DNA of 64,000 nucleotides from Micropterus salmoides (lineage: Eukaryota; Chordata; Actinopteri; Centrarchiformes; Centrarchidae). A program made the translations under genes and the position numbers. Under the pieces are notes generated by a model, which was not told the DNA's origin, did no database searches, and worked only from the letters and a program-made list of their open reading frames with translations. Every line of letters starts with the position of its first letter. Position 1 is the first letter of the stretch. Shown one piece after another: positions 1 to 12,074 of this stretch. The stretch covers positions 27,128,676-27,192,675 of the forward strand of contig NW_024044348.1 in assembly GCF_014851395.1 (NCBI RefSeq). The letters are read 5' to 3'.

Positions 1-173
1 GGACTGCGATTGTGAGGCCGGTTGGATGTACTGCCAAATTCTCCAAAACGCTTTTGGAGACGGCTTATGGTAGAGAAATGAACATTCAATTCACGGGCAA
101 CAGCTCTGGTGGACATTCCTGCAGTCAGCATGCCAATTGCACGCTCCCTCAAAACTTGCAACATCTGTGGCAT
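1..173 (-). CDS. Tc1-like transposase, N-terminal part (partial)
   Basis: The open frame of 57 codons starts at the ATG at 173 and is uninterrupted to the window edge. It encodes the first helix-turn-helix (paired-like) DNA-binding subdomain of a Tc1 transposase, which in this superfamily binds the terminal inverted repeats. No DDE residue is inside the window. Whether the full gene is intact is unknown. Confidence 0.75.
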   Translation of the reverse strand, partial: MPQMLQVLRERAIGMLTAGMSTRAVARELNVHFSTISRLQKRFGEFGSTSNRPHNRS

Positions 174-464
174 TGTGCTGTGTGATGGAACTGCACATTT
201 TCGAGTGGCCTTTTATTGTAGCCAGCCTAAGGCACACCTGTGCATTACCCACGCTGTCTGATCAGCATCTTCATATGCCACACCTGTGAGGTGGATGAAT
301 TGTCTCGGCAAAGGTGAAGTGCTCACTAACACAGATTTTGACAGATTTGTGAGCAATATTTGAGAGAAATAGGTGTACATAGAGAACGTCTTAGACCTTT
401 GAGTTCAGCTCATGATGAATGGGGGCAAAAACAAAAGTGTTGTGTTTATAATTTTGTGCAGTGT
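1..464 (-). mobile_element. Tc1-like transposon, 5' end, cut by window edge
   Basis: Minus-strand transposase reading begins at the ATG at 171-173 and stays open to the left edge. It reads MPQMLQVLRERAIGML and continues as a helix-turn-helix DNA-binding region (STRAVARELNVHFSTISRL) ending at NRPHNRS. This matches the N-terminus of a common fish Tc1 family. The non-coding end runs rightward to about 464 and finishes in an inverted-repeat-like end (421-464, ending ...gtgcagtg next to TA). The catalytic DDE part and the other terminus lie outside the window, so its integrity cannot be judged. Family identity is from recall of the consensus; the open frame is seen directly. Confidence 0.85.
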
Positions 465-465
465 A

Positions 466-2024
466 TGTCAACCTGTTTATACTTGTTTTTTATTTGAAGG
501 AATTATGGAAAATTATTCAATTCTGAGCTTGAAATACAATTTAGAAAAACATGTACTGATGCAAAAACCCTCCCTTCCCATTTTAACATGCTATAATGCT
601 GTAAATTACACATGCTGTTTGGTGGACCCAAATTGCCTTTTGAGAAACCCAAGACATTGTTGGCCCCAGTGCGAATCAAGCCCACTACCCTGGCAATATT
701 TATGCCACAGTCTCTCACCTGAGCTACAAATGACCACAGGACCATGTTATAAAAGCAACAACAAAAAATAGAATTGCCTTAAGGCGCACTGGGAGGCACG
801 TTGGGGGAATTAAGCAGATGTGAAACATATTCCTTTCATTCCCCAGGGTGACAGATGAGTGATGAATGTTGGGATAACAAGGGATCAGAGGTGGGAGGAG
901 GAATAATGAGGATCTGCTCTGACTAGCCACCTCATTCCTCCACCCACCTACACAGACAATAAAACTGCTAATGTTGCTACAGCTTCATTTACTACTACTG
1001 TGAATAAAAATGTCTCACTTTTTCGATCCCCTTAGGAAATGTTTTTCTCCGGACCCTTGCCAGGAGGCCACAGCGCAATCAGCAACAGCACCCTGCTGCT
1101 TAAAGGGAATCTGTGCCTTGTTGTTGGAACACCTCAGCAATCCGAAAGCAAGCCAACATGGGCTCCTCTGCCCAGGTCCTCAAGCTGAAAGGCAGCCTCA
1201 CTACTTTCAAGAGTAAGGATTGCAGGTTTTAAGATTTCAAACTTGCTAAATTAATTGAATAGAAATTCCTGACGTGTACTTTTCCACTAACGAGGTTCTT
1301 CACTTAAAAGAAATCATTTACGTTTGGTTTTACACAACTTTTTTTGTGATCCAATTTTTTTATATTTAAAACAAAGAGATACAGACATATACAGACCAGT
1401 TGGAGTGAAAAAGACAAAGAACAAACAAACCCAACAAAACCAATTTACAATAATGTAAAAAAAAAACAAGAAAACATTTTACACATGACTTGAACATCAT
1501 AAGACCTGTAGTTGTTTGTCCTATCCATCCATGGACAATACATTTGTCAACATCACACCAGTGCAGCCTATCTACAGTAAGTGTAGACAGGTAGACCATA
1601 GGTAGACTTGAAAAAGTTCAGATTTAAGGAGCAACTTAACAGGAGTTTGAAAAGCAATGTTTACTGCCCTCTGTGAGGTTGAAAGCTTCATGTATGGTTT
1701 ACTTCTGGATGCATCTGGCGTCATTGATAGCTGTGGTTGGATATGATGAAAAGTGTGCTCTGTTGCACCTGTAACCACACCCCAGTGAAGAAAATTACCA
1801 TATGCTGTTTTGTAGATACTTTTTGATCAGTGATCACTGTCACCACGAACCTCAGTGAAAAATACATTGTATTTCCTGTGACTCCTGTCACAATAAAAGT
1901 CACAGTCTTTCTCCACTTTGTAGAATTTAATGTGAAATAGACGCAGTAGGAAAAGTTTGGTCACTGTTGGCAGGATGATTTGTTGGATTGAATGCCTGCA
2001 TTTTTTGCTGTGAATCCCTTGTGT
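466..2024. other. no gene seen
   Basis: A/T-rich intergenic DNA. Open frames here are under 120 codons, overlap on both strands and match nothing I recognise. There is an A-rich stretch around 1365-1470. Confidence 0.6.
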
Positions 2025-2455
2025 GTTTGAAGGGAATTTAAATGCTCCACAGGAATGGGTGATTAAAACTGCTCAAAAGATCGTTGATGCCAATCTCCTG
2101 AGCATCAATGATATCTGTGAGGTTAGGTGTCTGCACAGTTCCCAAAGGATACTGACAGGCCCACCCCAGCCACAGCCTGTTCACCCTGCTGCCATCTGGA
2201 AAGATACAGAAATATCCGCTGTTGCACCACCAGACTGCAGAGCAGCTTTCCCCCCCAGGCAATAGGACTCTTAAATTCAAATTCATCCTCAGCACTGCGT
2301 CCTGCAATATAGTTTACTTCTGTTCACCATTTTATAATGTTTGTATATGTTGTCTGCTTTGTAGCAGAAGAGAACTAAAATCTGCATTTCATTTTACAAC
2401 TCTGTTGTAAGATGACGATTAAATTTACCTTTTACCTTGTACCTTATAACTTTAA
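2025..2455 (+). repeat. LINE 3' end (L2/Rex-like)
   Basis: Translation in two frames gives the degraded C-terminus of a LINE reverse transcriptase. One frame has WVIKTAQKI near 2056-2085. The other carries CTTRLQSSFPPQAIGLLN around 2225-2278, a typical ending of fish L2/Rex-type ORF2. A non-coding tail follows, ending in short T/A/C-rich direct repeats (2425-2450), as LINE 3' ends do. Frameshifted and 5'-truncated, so not functional. A second copy is at 5900-6300. The clade is a guess; the LINE assignment is firmer. Confidence 0.7.
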
Positions 2456-4544
2456 GTTAGACCAGTTAATCACATGGGTATGCACTATATTAAAAGTGTC
2501 AGAGTTCAGCAAGGTGGGGTTGTTGCTCAAGGATGTGAGTTTGTCACATCATCATCAATTACCTCTTCTTTTTATCATCCCATCTTATCTATGTCTTACA
2601 AGTCTTTGAAGGCAGAAAACAACTCAGTAACCCTACTGAGTTGTGGTGTTCCAGCACCTCAGTTCACTTCATGTCTTTGTTTCAGTTTTACTCCTTTGAT
2701 GTTTGTGTAACAGCCATTGTCGATAGGCGGATAATTAAAAAAATCTCCTCAACACTAGCTCTTATTTTGCTGACGTTTATAGTTATCAAAGACGTTAGGT
2801 GAGTTTGCTGTTGTATTTTTGCTTGTTCCTAATATTCAATATGTAAATCTTTTAGGCTTTAATTGGGATAATTTTTCCCCATCTATTGAATACATTGACA
2901 TGCACATAATAACATCCTATTACTACATGTCCAACTAAAGTTTTTTAACAATACAGATCTCATAATACAGATGTCACAGGTCCCTCTCTTTTATGTCATT
3001 CAAATTCTACCAAAATAATGCCTCGACTCTTGGTTGTACAACCTTTGGCAGCCGAGATATATTTCTCACCTCTCAACGATCACTGTTTTCACATTCAGCA
3101 CGTCAAGATGTCTTTCTCTCCCTCACTTTTACAAATCTCAAACAGAATTATTCAGTCATCGCCCATGGCTATGAAGACAAAGCAAATGGCAGAGGAAAGA
3201 GTGAGAGAGAGTGAAAGAGAGAGGATAGCTGAGACAGGGAGCGAGAGAGATAGGTCATTCTTTTAATCAACAGAGCTGGTTTGTGAGGAGGGTAGACTTT
3301 GAGAAAAAGCTGGACAGAGGGGTGTTTATAGGAATTTAGAGTCTCACTCTTTTCTTGTTTTCTTACACGTTTGCCTTACTCTGGGCATTGATACTCTCTG
3401 AATCTCTCTTTCTGTCACATTCACTGTATTGTCTCTCTTTATTCTGTAGCTACTGTGTGTATCAGCCAACCTTCAGGAAGAGATTGTGGAAGTCAAGCTA
3501 CAAGGAAAGCCTTTTCTTCTAGCATGAGTTAAATATAAACTTTGAAGTCTGAAGTAGTGTTTCTGTTTGTTCGTCTGACCTGGGCGATCCCAAAATTAAT
3601 GGTTAAAAGTACCCTTTTCCCAGTAGGGGGCAGGAGAGACCCTTAACAGACAACCAACAGCACCCACCCCTCTGGTCAGAGGAGTTTGGCAATTGACAAC
3701 ACTCCACACTTCTTCATTTCTTGCTTTTCTTTTTTTTTTCTCTTAACGATCATGTGTGAGGCTCCATAAATAGCCTGAGCGCTCCAGATTAATAGTGGCC
3801 ATCTTGATTAGCCCTCCCTCAGTATTTAACATCGTAGGTCTGGAAAATTCTTGTCATAGAATGCAGAACAAAATCTTTTAAAATACTGGGGGGGGGCATT
3901 AGCTTTGTGGCTATGCCACTTTATTTTTGTGTTTTGATTAATAAAGGCTCTAACTAAATCCATCAACTCTCCATCTCCATCTTCCACTTTCATTACACTT
4001 TCTCACTCATAACAAAAAATGCACTTCGTTTCTTTAACTCCATTGCAAAGCACATTTAAACTTTGTAGCTCCACTAGACCATGACATACAGTGATATAAT
4101 AAGTCTCTAACACCAATCAAGTAAGTATAGAGCAAAACATGATGCCCATGCCCATGAACCCCTTGTTGTCTAACCTTTGTCTCTGTCCAGGATTAACAGG
4201 CTGGAGATGAGGTGAAGAGATTAAGAGATTAGATTGTTTGTTGAAGAGACGGTCACACAGTGTCACACAATTTCAAGATGTGCTTCGGTGACTGAGAAAG
4301 AGAAACTGACTGCAAGCATGCACATTTGCATATCTCCTCGCCTGCAAGGGTCAATTGGCTTATTAGAGTTCCACTATACGCAAACTAGAAGAGTGCACTC
4401 GGTAGAGTAAAGATCTCAGCCAGGCCTGGTATTACCAAATGACGCATGAATGACATGCAATGCGATGTCCTAAGTCATTTTGCGTAAAGACAAGATTCCA
4501 AACTGAAGTGAAAAAAATATCTTATCATATCGTAAAATGCTGTC
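2456..4544. other. no gene seen
   Basis: Intergenic sequence with no coding exon that I can support. It holds a purine-rich GAGA stretch at about 3200-3255 and a run of nine G at about 3888-3897. Confidence 0.55.
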
Positions 4545-4746
4545 TAAAGCCTAGTTCGCACAACACGATTTTAAGCCGGATTTGCGGTCGGCAAGCTCGG
4601 CGACCGCCAGGCTGTGATTGGGGGTAAATCAGCGATTGATCGGTGGTCGTTATGTGAGAACTACTACTACACATCACTGACACATTGCCGATGCCAGCCA
4701 GATATTTAGCATGCACTGAAAGTCGTGTAGTCTGTACTAGCCTTAA
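4545..4746. repeat. short inverted-repeat element (MITE-like)
   Basis: The left end (from about 4546, AAAGCCTAGTTCGCACA) and the right end (to about 4745, read on the other strand as AAGGCTAGTACAGACTACA) form imperfect inverted repeats enclosing about 200 bp. The interior is GC-richer than its surroundings and has no coding capacity. It fits a non-autonomous DNA transposon. No clear target duplication was identified. Confidence 0.55.
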
Positions 4747-5694
4747 GCTTTACAATGGGTTTACACAAATGTTAAGGTTTACACAAATGTAATGCAGATG
4801 CATATACCACTTTCACAAACAAAGCACTGCTGTTAATGCAACCGGCAAGAGACCCGTCTCTCTCTCCGTCTCATTATCCATCCTCCTCCTTCCATGTGCT
4901 CCTTCTTCCATGTCTGCCTTCACACCACCTTGTCAGTGCACACAGAGTTTGTGTCTACCAGGTCAACAGGCAGGACAGGAAGTGTACTGCTGGCTTTTGT
5001 TGTGTAACTTCTCACAGTTTTATACAGTTTGACAGCTCTCTGAATACATTTGGTTCATTTGCCTTTCTGTGTTATCATTAAGAGTCCGGGTTATTCAGTT
5101 TTTAGCTTTGGCCAGCATGTTGTTCAAGTTCACAAAACTGTCTATGATCAAAAGAACACACTGCCAGAATGTTAGTTATTAAAACTTTGTTTTAATTGGA
5201 CAGTCTACGGTGGCCAGTGTAAGTGACAGAGAACATGGGAGCTAGACAGAGGGTGGATGACATCCCACAATGACTGTCAGTCGAGTTCAAAGACATCGCT
5301 AGCACATATCAAGTGCCACAGCCCACTGAGATATCAACTGCTCCAAATGGCTGTCAGTCGGAGGCGGACAGGACACTGTGCTATCCAATGGTCACTCCTC
5401 CACAACTCTGATATCCACTCTAATGTTTAGTGACTTTAAATGGAACTTCCAGCGGCTACCTGAATTACTTTCAGTTGCTAATAGTCACCAGTGGGATTGG
5501 TATCAAGAGCTGGATCCATATTTGACTGGGTTTCACACACGCCAAGATTCACGGAGGTGTTTTTTTTTAAGACCATTTATGAAATGTTGCAGATATATTG
5601 AGAGTCAGTAGATACAGTGTGCTGTAACAAATCACATTTAAACAGCTGACATTGCCCTTTAGAATAGTTAATGAGAGGTAGCTATGGTTGTTCA
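4747..5694. other. no gene seen
   Basis: Intergenic. 5260-5375 shares short blocks (for example GACTGTCAGTCGAGTT) with the repeat near 42065, so part of it is probably an old interspersed repeat. Confidence 0.45.
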
Positions 5695-8221
5695 CAGGGT
5701 TGGGAGGATTACTTTAAAAATGTAATCCAGTACAATTAATAATTACTTGTTAAAATATGTAATCAGTACCGTAATCCAGGTACAATGAAATAAAAGCCAT
5801 GTAACCTGATTACTTTTGGATTATTTCAATACCAAATATGCAAATAAAGATGAGAGATGCCTAGTCTGCTCAGTGGATCTTTAAAGAAACATCCAGTGAA
5901 ATGAATGAAACACCACAGTTTGCTACATTGCGGCAATACAAGGGAGATAACCCGGTTAGCCGGTCAACATGCATAAAGTTAGGTTTAGGCACAAACACTT
6001 TTTCTGAAAGCGTTGGTATTGGACACCCTGATATCGGTGAGGTGAGGTGCCTATGTAGAGCCCTAAGGATACTAAAGGAAAGAACCCACCTAGCCACATC
6101 CTGTTCACCCTGCTGCATTCTGGGAAGAGATATAGAAGTTTATGCTGCCGCATCACCAGACTGCAGAGCAGCTTATTCCCCCTAAGCTATCAGACTTTTA
6201 AACTCTAATTCATCCTCAGCACTACGGTTTTAAAATGTTGATGAATCATCCTGTACTGGGGAGAATGTATAAATTTAGTGACCAATAAAAAGATTTTTTA
6301 ATTTTTATAACTGCAGAAAAATAGTGTTTCTGGGACCGGGCATCACTAATTAGTGCACAAAAGCCCAACTTTTTTCGGTAACAGGATCGTATTTGATGGA
6401 AAATATTATCTGGTTTTCTCTGGTGTTCCCCGGCTGCCCTGCCTCAACTCTGTGCAGGGTTTCAGCAGTTTTCACTTGGTCAAATTTAAGACTTTTTAAG
6501 ACCTTTTTAAGACCACTATGAATGAAATTTAAGACCTATATCACAACATAAAAAAAAAAAAAATTGTACAAAGGAAATGCTGTCACAAAATTACTTGCAG
6601 AGTAAATAAATGTATTCAAATTAGGGTTGAGTGATGTCTATGGACAATGACACTGATAAGCTACGTAATTAACAAGCTGGCATGTGGCGCACCTGCTGCC
6701 TTGAAAAAGTATCATGGGGGGAAAAATCAGAAAAACGACGAGTTCTGCGTCTTTTCGGCAACTTTATAAAACATAACCTACTGCTGATGGAGAAACTCAG
6801 GGGAACAGACAGGGAGAGAGAGGCAGGAAAAGCCGTTGTGTTTATGTTTGTTATTAAAGGTGTGTGTGTGAGTGACTACAGGGAGAAGTTGAGGCAGGTG
6901 CAAACAGAGGCCTGTAGGCCTTCTGGGGCCCTAATCAAAATTTATTTGGAGGCCCCTCTGACTGGCGGGCGTTGTCACTATATATGACACGGAAACATCT
7001 CTTGTTTTTAAATAAAACCAGATGAATCTTCTTAAACCTGCCATGTTTGTTTAGCACAAACACCAAAGCAAATTTCTTAAACCTACTTTGCATAAAGCTG
7101 ATTCTGATTAAAACAATAACTAGACTATACTATATTATTATATCTACTATGTTTGAGGTCAAACAGGAAACATGATACCATCAGTGCTCCAGAGCTTAAT
7201 GGTAGTGCAAGACCCAGTAGACACCGAGGAACTTAGTTCTGAATAAAAAGACTAATGAAGTGAAAGCTTAAATCTTTAATAACAGCCAATCAACAGTTTA
7301 AGAGACAAAAACTGCAAAACCGCACAGGTAGACCTATGAGCAAGATTAACACAGAAAATAAGTAATTTTAGGAAGTTGACGTGTTCATACACTGTTGTTA
7401 GAGGTGAATAATTGTTTATTTATTATTGATGTAGGCCTAAACCAGCATTGTCAGCTTCTTGGATGACACCAATGATGATGGAGGTAGTGATGGACCTGCT
7501 ATGAAATAATAACATAAAGATATTGACTGAACTGAAATGACTTGTGTTCTTAGCTTAGATCTGGAGGATCTTATAATGCAAGACAATCTGCACAAGTTTG
7601 ATGTTGCCTACAACTACTGGTCAAATTAGCTTACTCTGAACTATGTACTGGGAACTCAGAGCACCGAAGTGTGTTTTTAAGTTTATACCTTTACTTAAGC
7701 ACTGGAGGTTTTCAGGCCAGGGGTGGGGGGACCCAGTGGGGAATGATTGCGGCGAGCAGGCAGCAAACTGCGCTCAGCAGCTTCCCAGTGAACCCGATAT
7801 GAATAGGTCCGAACACAGTCTTAGTTGACTCATCCCCAGGGTGATAAAAGCCAAACCTGCAAGAAAACCACCTTTATACTGTATGTGGTCAGACTTGCCT
7901 CCGTCGGTCTCGGAGGCTGTGCTCGGGTCCGGCTGCCTTGTTCACTCACCGAGAGCTGGCATCAGTATGCACAGTGACTGCATGGTGGAGTGGGTGTGTA
8001 ACCACATTCAACTACTGGCTACAAACTGCTCAAAATCTGCGACAGATCCCTCCCTAGCTTTGTGTTTTTACAGGAATCACATAAACAGCAAATAGCTTTC
8101 TTAAATGTAGCTTTAATCTGATTAAACCTTTTTATTCTGTACTGTAACGGAATACAGTTACTTTATTTTGTATCCTGATTACATAATGCTGTAACATGTA
8201 GTCCGTTACTCCCCAATCCTG
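5695..8221. mobile_element. non-autonomous hAT-like element with perfect 8-bp target duplication
   Basis: The element starts CAGGGTTGGGAGGATTAC and ends with CCAATCCTG, imperfect inverted termini of hAT style. The flanking octamers are identical: GTTGTTCA at 5687-5694 and at 8222-8229, the size expected for hAT target duplications. No transposase is recognisable inside. The interior contains a LINE 3' end (5900-6300), a 'TTTAAGACTTTTTAAGACC' type repeat near 6487-6530 and other repeat pieces, so it is a composite or has received later insertions. Confidence 0.75.
5900..6300 (+). repeat. second copy of LINE 3' end (L2/Rex-like)
   Basis: Parallels 2025-2455: both contain the decayed block 'CCTGTTCACCCTGCTGC' and 'CACCAGACTGCAGAGCAGC' encoding the C-terminal RT region, followed by 'TCATCCTCAGCACT'. 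It lies inside the hAT-like element 5695-8221 and is frameshifted. Confidence 0.65.
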
Positions 8222-8377
8222 GTTGTTCATGCTCAAGTTGGAGCTGTTACCTTGGTACATAACCAGCAGCAATAACAAAGTCAGCACGGCTGGATGATGA
8301 GATTGTGAGATAGCAAATCAAATGTCAACTGACTTCAATGATGCAATCAAGTATCAACCAAACACAAGAAGAGGTAC

Positions 8378-9750
8378 CAAGATTATTGTCGTTAACAAAG
8401 ATGAACGAAATAACTGATAACTGTGGGCCGGACCGGCAGTTCAGCAGTGTGCACTGTGATTAGCTGAAAGGCACCTGTTGGTGAGCCACCGGTGTGTTGT
8501 GCTTTTGTCCTCGGCATGAGGAGCTGGCACGCTGCGTGTTGTGTGGCTGTCCAGCCACGATTAGTTTAGCCATCAAGAGAGCCCGGGGTCAGGGCGGCGT
8601 CTGGCCACAGCGTAGCAGGTGGCCACCGCTGTTACGAGGAGAGCCCCATGTAACGTTAGGGGGATACTAACTTAGTTGGGGAGACACAGGAAGAGATCGG
8701 GTCATAGTTAGTGGGATTTGAACATGTTTTCTATTATCTTTTATGCATACATACAAATGAATATGAATGCAACAACTGTATAGAGTTATGTTTTGTTTAG
8801 TTCAGATTGCAGGTAGTGAGTCACTGTCTCTGTTCTCTGTCACTCACTGTTTCTTTTCCTTGTTTTGTTCCGTTCTGATGGTCTGGCTTAGCATCCTGCA
8901 TGTGGGATAAACTTGCCCATTGATTGTGAGCTCCCCTTGCACTGGGTTAATGTGTCTGCTGGTCATTCTATTTATTGCATGTCAGCTAGTGTGTGTTTTA
9001 TGGGCTAACTGATATCTCAGCCAACCTGCCTGTTTGTGCTTCACATTGTTTTAATACAAATGTTTTGATTAATAAAGGTTTAGATTTTAATTTAACTGCT
9101 TTTCAGTCATACTTGCCTTCAGGGTGCTAGGGACCTGTTGTTTGTGGCTCCAAGGGGGGCCTACACTATCTTCCAATTTCTTAGCTGTCCATCAATTGTA
9201 TTTCACCTCCATTTATTGTATTTCACCTATTTAACCAAGAATGATAGAGCTAGAGACTGATGTAATACATTTCTTGGGACCACTGGGTAGTAGGATTAAG
9301 GTAGTTTAGCTCTTAGGGTTTTCTGTATATCAGTTAGAAATTATACTGTACATTGCATGTGCTTCATTTATTTGTAGTTGTTATTTAGACAATGTGTTGG
9401 TACTTCAAATATATGCTTAGTGTTTGGGCCCCTACGTACAAGCTTCAGATAGCTTTAAAAAAAAAGTCCCTTTTCACAAATCTGCATTAGTATTTTAATA
9501 TTTTGTGAAAAAAGTGGACCGAACTAAACTGAACTGAGCTTGGCATTATGCAGCGACAAAGACTAAAATTAATGCTGAAACTAATAAAAACTAATCTAAA
9601 ACTAAGCAAAGCTGAAGCTTTTCAAAAAATTAAAACTAAACTAAACTAGCAAACCCATGTTAAAAAGTAATTAAAACTAAACTGAAAACAAAAATTCAAA
9701 ATGAAATAAAAATAAAAACTAATGAAAAATCCCAAATTATAATAACCTTG
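8378..9750. mobile_element. DNA-transposon-like repeat (CAAGRTTATT termini)
   Basis: The left end CAAGATTATTGTCGTTAAC and the right end, read on the minus strand as CAAGGTTATTATAATTTGG, are imperfect inverted termini. The right 250 bp are very A-rich with repeated 'AAAACTAA' blocks. This is typical of a common fish DNA repeat. The flanking octamers (AGAGGTAC and CTTCCAGC) do not match, so the exact ends or an intact insertion are not proven. No transposase frame. Confidence 0.5.
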
Positions 9751-11483
9751 CTTCCAGCGTGTTTAATACCTTTTTACAAACCGGCAAACTGCCAAAATGT
9801 AGCTTCTGCCATGAGAGCTGATCTGGCTCTTTTGGTATGAGCTGGAAGCCAAAAAAAAATCACACAAGAATTCAATGAAAGCCTAAAGAGAATCATATTG
9901 TAGTTTTACAGTGGTGAAATTTCAGAAAGTGTTCACATATATCCACCCTGTCAGATGTTTTGCCCAGAGAATTTGTAGTGGACTACCCTGCACAGGAGAC
10001 CTGCCACCTCATCCAAAAGAATTTCATCCCCTCTATGGTTCACTCATTTCCTTTAATGGCAAGTGAAATGTTGGCCAGTCCTCTTTCCCTGGTCATCACA
10101 TCACGCTGTGGCATTTTTCTCCTGAGGTATGTGACCTTTATCAGGGAGTAGAGCCCAGCGCAGCTTCGACTAACTACTGCCCTCTCCCAGGGATCTCATT
10201 AGCCAGCCACACTTTCAACGGCCACTTTCTAGACACTTGGGCAATTAGGCTCTTTACAAATACCACCAATACCTTAGGACAGCCAGCAGCCGGGGACACA
10301 CCAGGATGGCAGGACCGATTAATGTTTGTGCATGTGTGTGTGTGACAGAGCTGGCTCATTGGCGAGCGACACATCACTAGTGTGTGGGTGTGTGCTTGCT
10401 GCTTGCTATGAAAAACTGACCTAATGCAATAACCGTTTTGTAAATAAGCCTTGTCATGTTGTAGAACAGTGTCATAATTTCTATAGCCATTTGAGGGAAT
10501 AACTTGTGAGCAACTGCTGAAACTAGACAATAGGCAAGTTTAATCTGCAACTATGCTGAAATAGAAAGTATAATAAAGTATTCTTCCTGTATAGTCATGT
10601 GATATCCTCTATTCTTTTGCTGAAAGCACTTCTATGCAAGAATCTATGTGTAGAAAATAATTAAATCTTCATTAACAATAATAACCTTGGCTGGAAGTTG
10701 CAAAAATATAGATAAAACCATTCAAGGAAGAGGGGGGCACTTTTAGAAACCTTTCCCATACATCCACAGGCAGTGTACATAATGCTGCTGAAACCAATCT
10801 ACCTGGTTTGAGACTAATTAATGATTTCCAGACGAAAACATTAAGAAAAGTACCAAAAGCCACTCGCCTCATCCCGTACGTGTGTGTTTCAGCTCGGCAG
10901 CCCAAGTGAAGTACAAGTCAGGTGAAGGTGGGCCATTTTCAGTCACACATCATGGCCATTAGCATAGGACATAGGTACTTGCTCGTTCTTTCTTTTATGT
11001 CTTTTTGTTATTCTGATACCTTTGTTCACCTTGTCTCCTCATTAGGCTCTCACATGTGGTTAACTAGAGAGAGAAAAACAGTCCTGAAGCATTGGTTTCT
11101 ACAAGCTGACAACAAAAAAAGGAAAAAGTAAAAGCATCAGCAGCCTGATGCTAATGGAACCAGTGGAAAACACTAATGAATCTAACCTCCTCTCCTTTCC
11201 TCACCCTGCCATAGTCTCTCTTGCAAACACTTTCTCTCTCTCACTTTATAATTTGCTCACCCATGTACTCATGTCACAGGTTTTATTCCTCGGATACAGA
11301 CAATCCATTAACTGCTGTAGCCAGAGCACTACTGCCATAAATAATCCAATATCAGCAACAAGGACTGTTCTCTGCACACGAGCTTTTCAAATTCGTCATC
11401 ATCATCACAATCATTAATTTTATAGTAATCACTATAGTTTTATATGTTGAAAAGATATTTTATTAAAAGGTGATAGCTTTACC
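9751..11483. other. no gene seen
   Basis: Intergenic. A short (TG)n run occurs near 10326-10342. The open frames (up to 118 codons) overlap on opposite strands and show no recognisable protein. Confidence 0.55.
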
Positions 11484-11663
11484 AGGCGCTGGTTAGCTCA
11501 CCTGGTAGAGCATGCATACCGTGTACACAATTGAAGTCCTTACCACAGCGGCCTGAGTCGATTCCAGTCCTTTGCTGCATGTCATCCCCTCTCTCTATCC
11601 CACAAGTCCTCTCTCTGTATCTTCAGCTGTTGTATCAAATAAAAAAGGCAAAAAGCTAAGCCC
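11484..11663 (+). repeat. tRNA-derived SINE
   Basis: The 5' part resembles a tRNA gene: an A-box-like block 'TGGTTAGCTCACCTGGTAGA' at about 11491-11510 and a B-box-like 'GAGTCGATTCC' at about 11556-11566. It is followed by a tRNA-unrelated part (TTTGCTGCATGTCATCCCC, then CT-rich) and an A-rich end near 11640. This head and body match a SINE widespread in teleosts. The tRNA half is too decayed to be a working tRNA gene. Confidence 0.8.
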
Positions 11664-12074
11664 ACCCCGACAAAGGTGATAGAAAAGTATTCTTTACTGC
11701 TTTGTAACTGCACACTGCCATTCATGTGCAGCTTATTTATGTTTCAGTCCAGCAGCTATATAGCTGACTTACTGTAGTGTACTGGTTTCTCCTTCTCAGT
11801 TTCAACCCAGAGAGCCACAGCGAGCAGGAAGAGGTGTGGAAGAAACAATAAGTTCTCAAAATTAAACAACATATGTTGCTCTCTAGAACAACACACAGAA
11901 GCATTTCCCCTATATCGGCAGGACATCATCTGTCTGTGCCTTCCAATCCATTAGAAATCACTGTTGAAAAATACATCTTATGATGTGACATGACTATGGT
12001 TAAGGTTTGGTTGGTAAGGTTTTGGCACAAAAATGACTTTATTAGGTTTAGGGAAACATCATGGTTTGGGTTAA

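Noticed and set aside
8378..9750. hAT insertion with target duplication
   Set aside because: The termini look like an inverted pair but the flanking octamers differ, so only a repeat call is given.
11484..11663. A functional tRNA gene
   Set aside because: Only degenerate A- and B-box blocks are present, the cloverleaf does not close, and it is joined to a SINE body.
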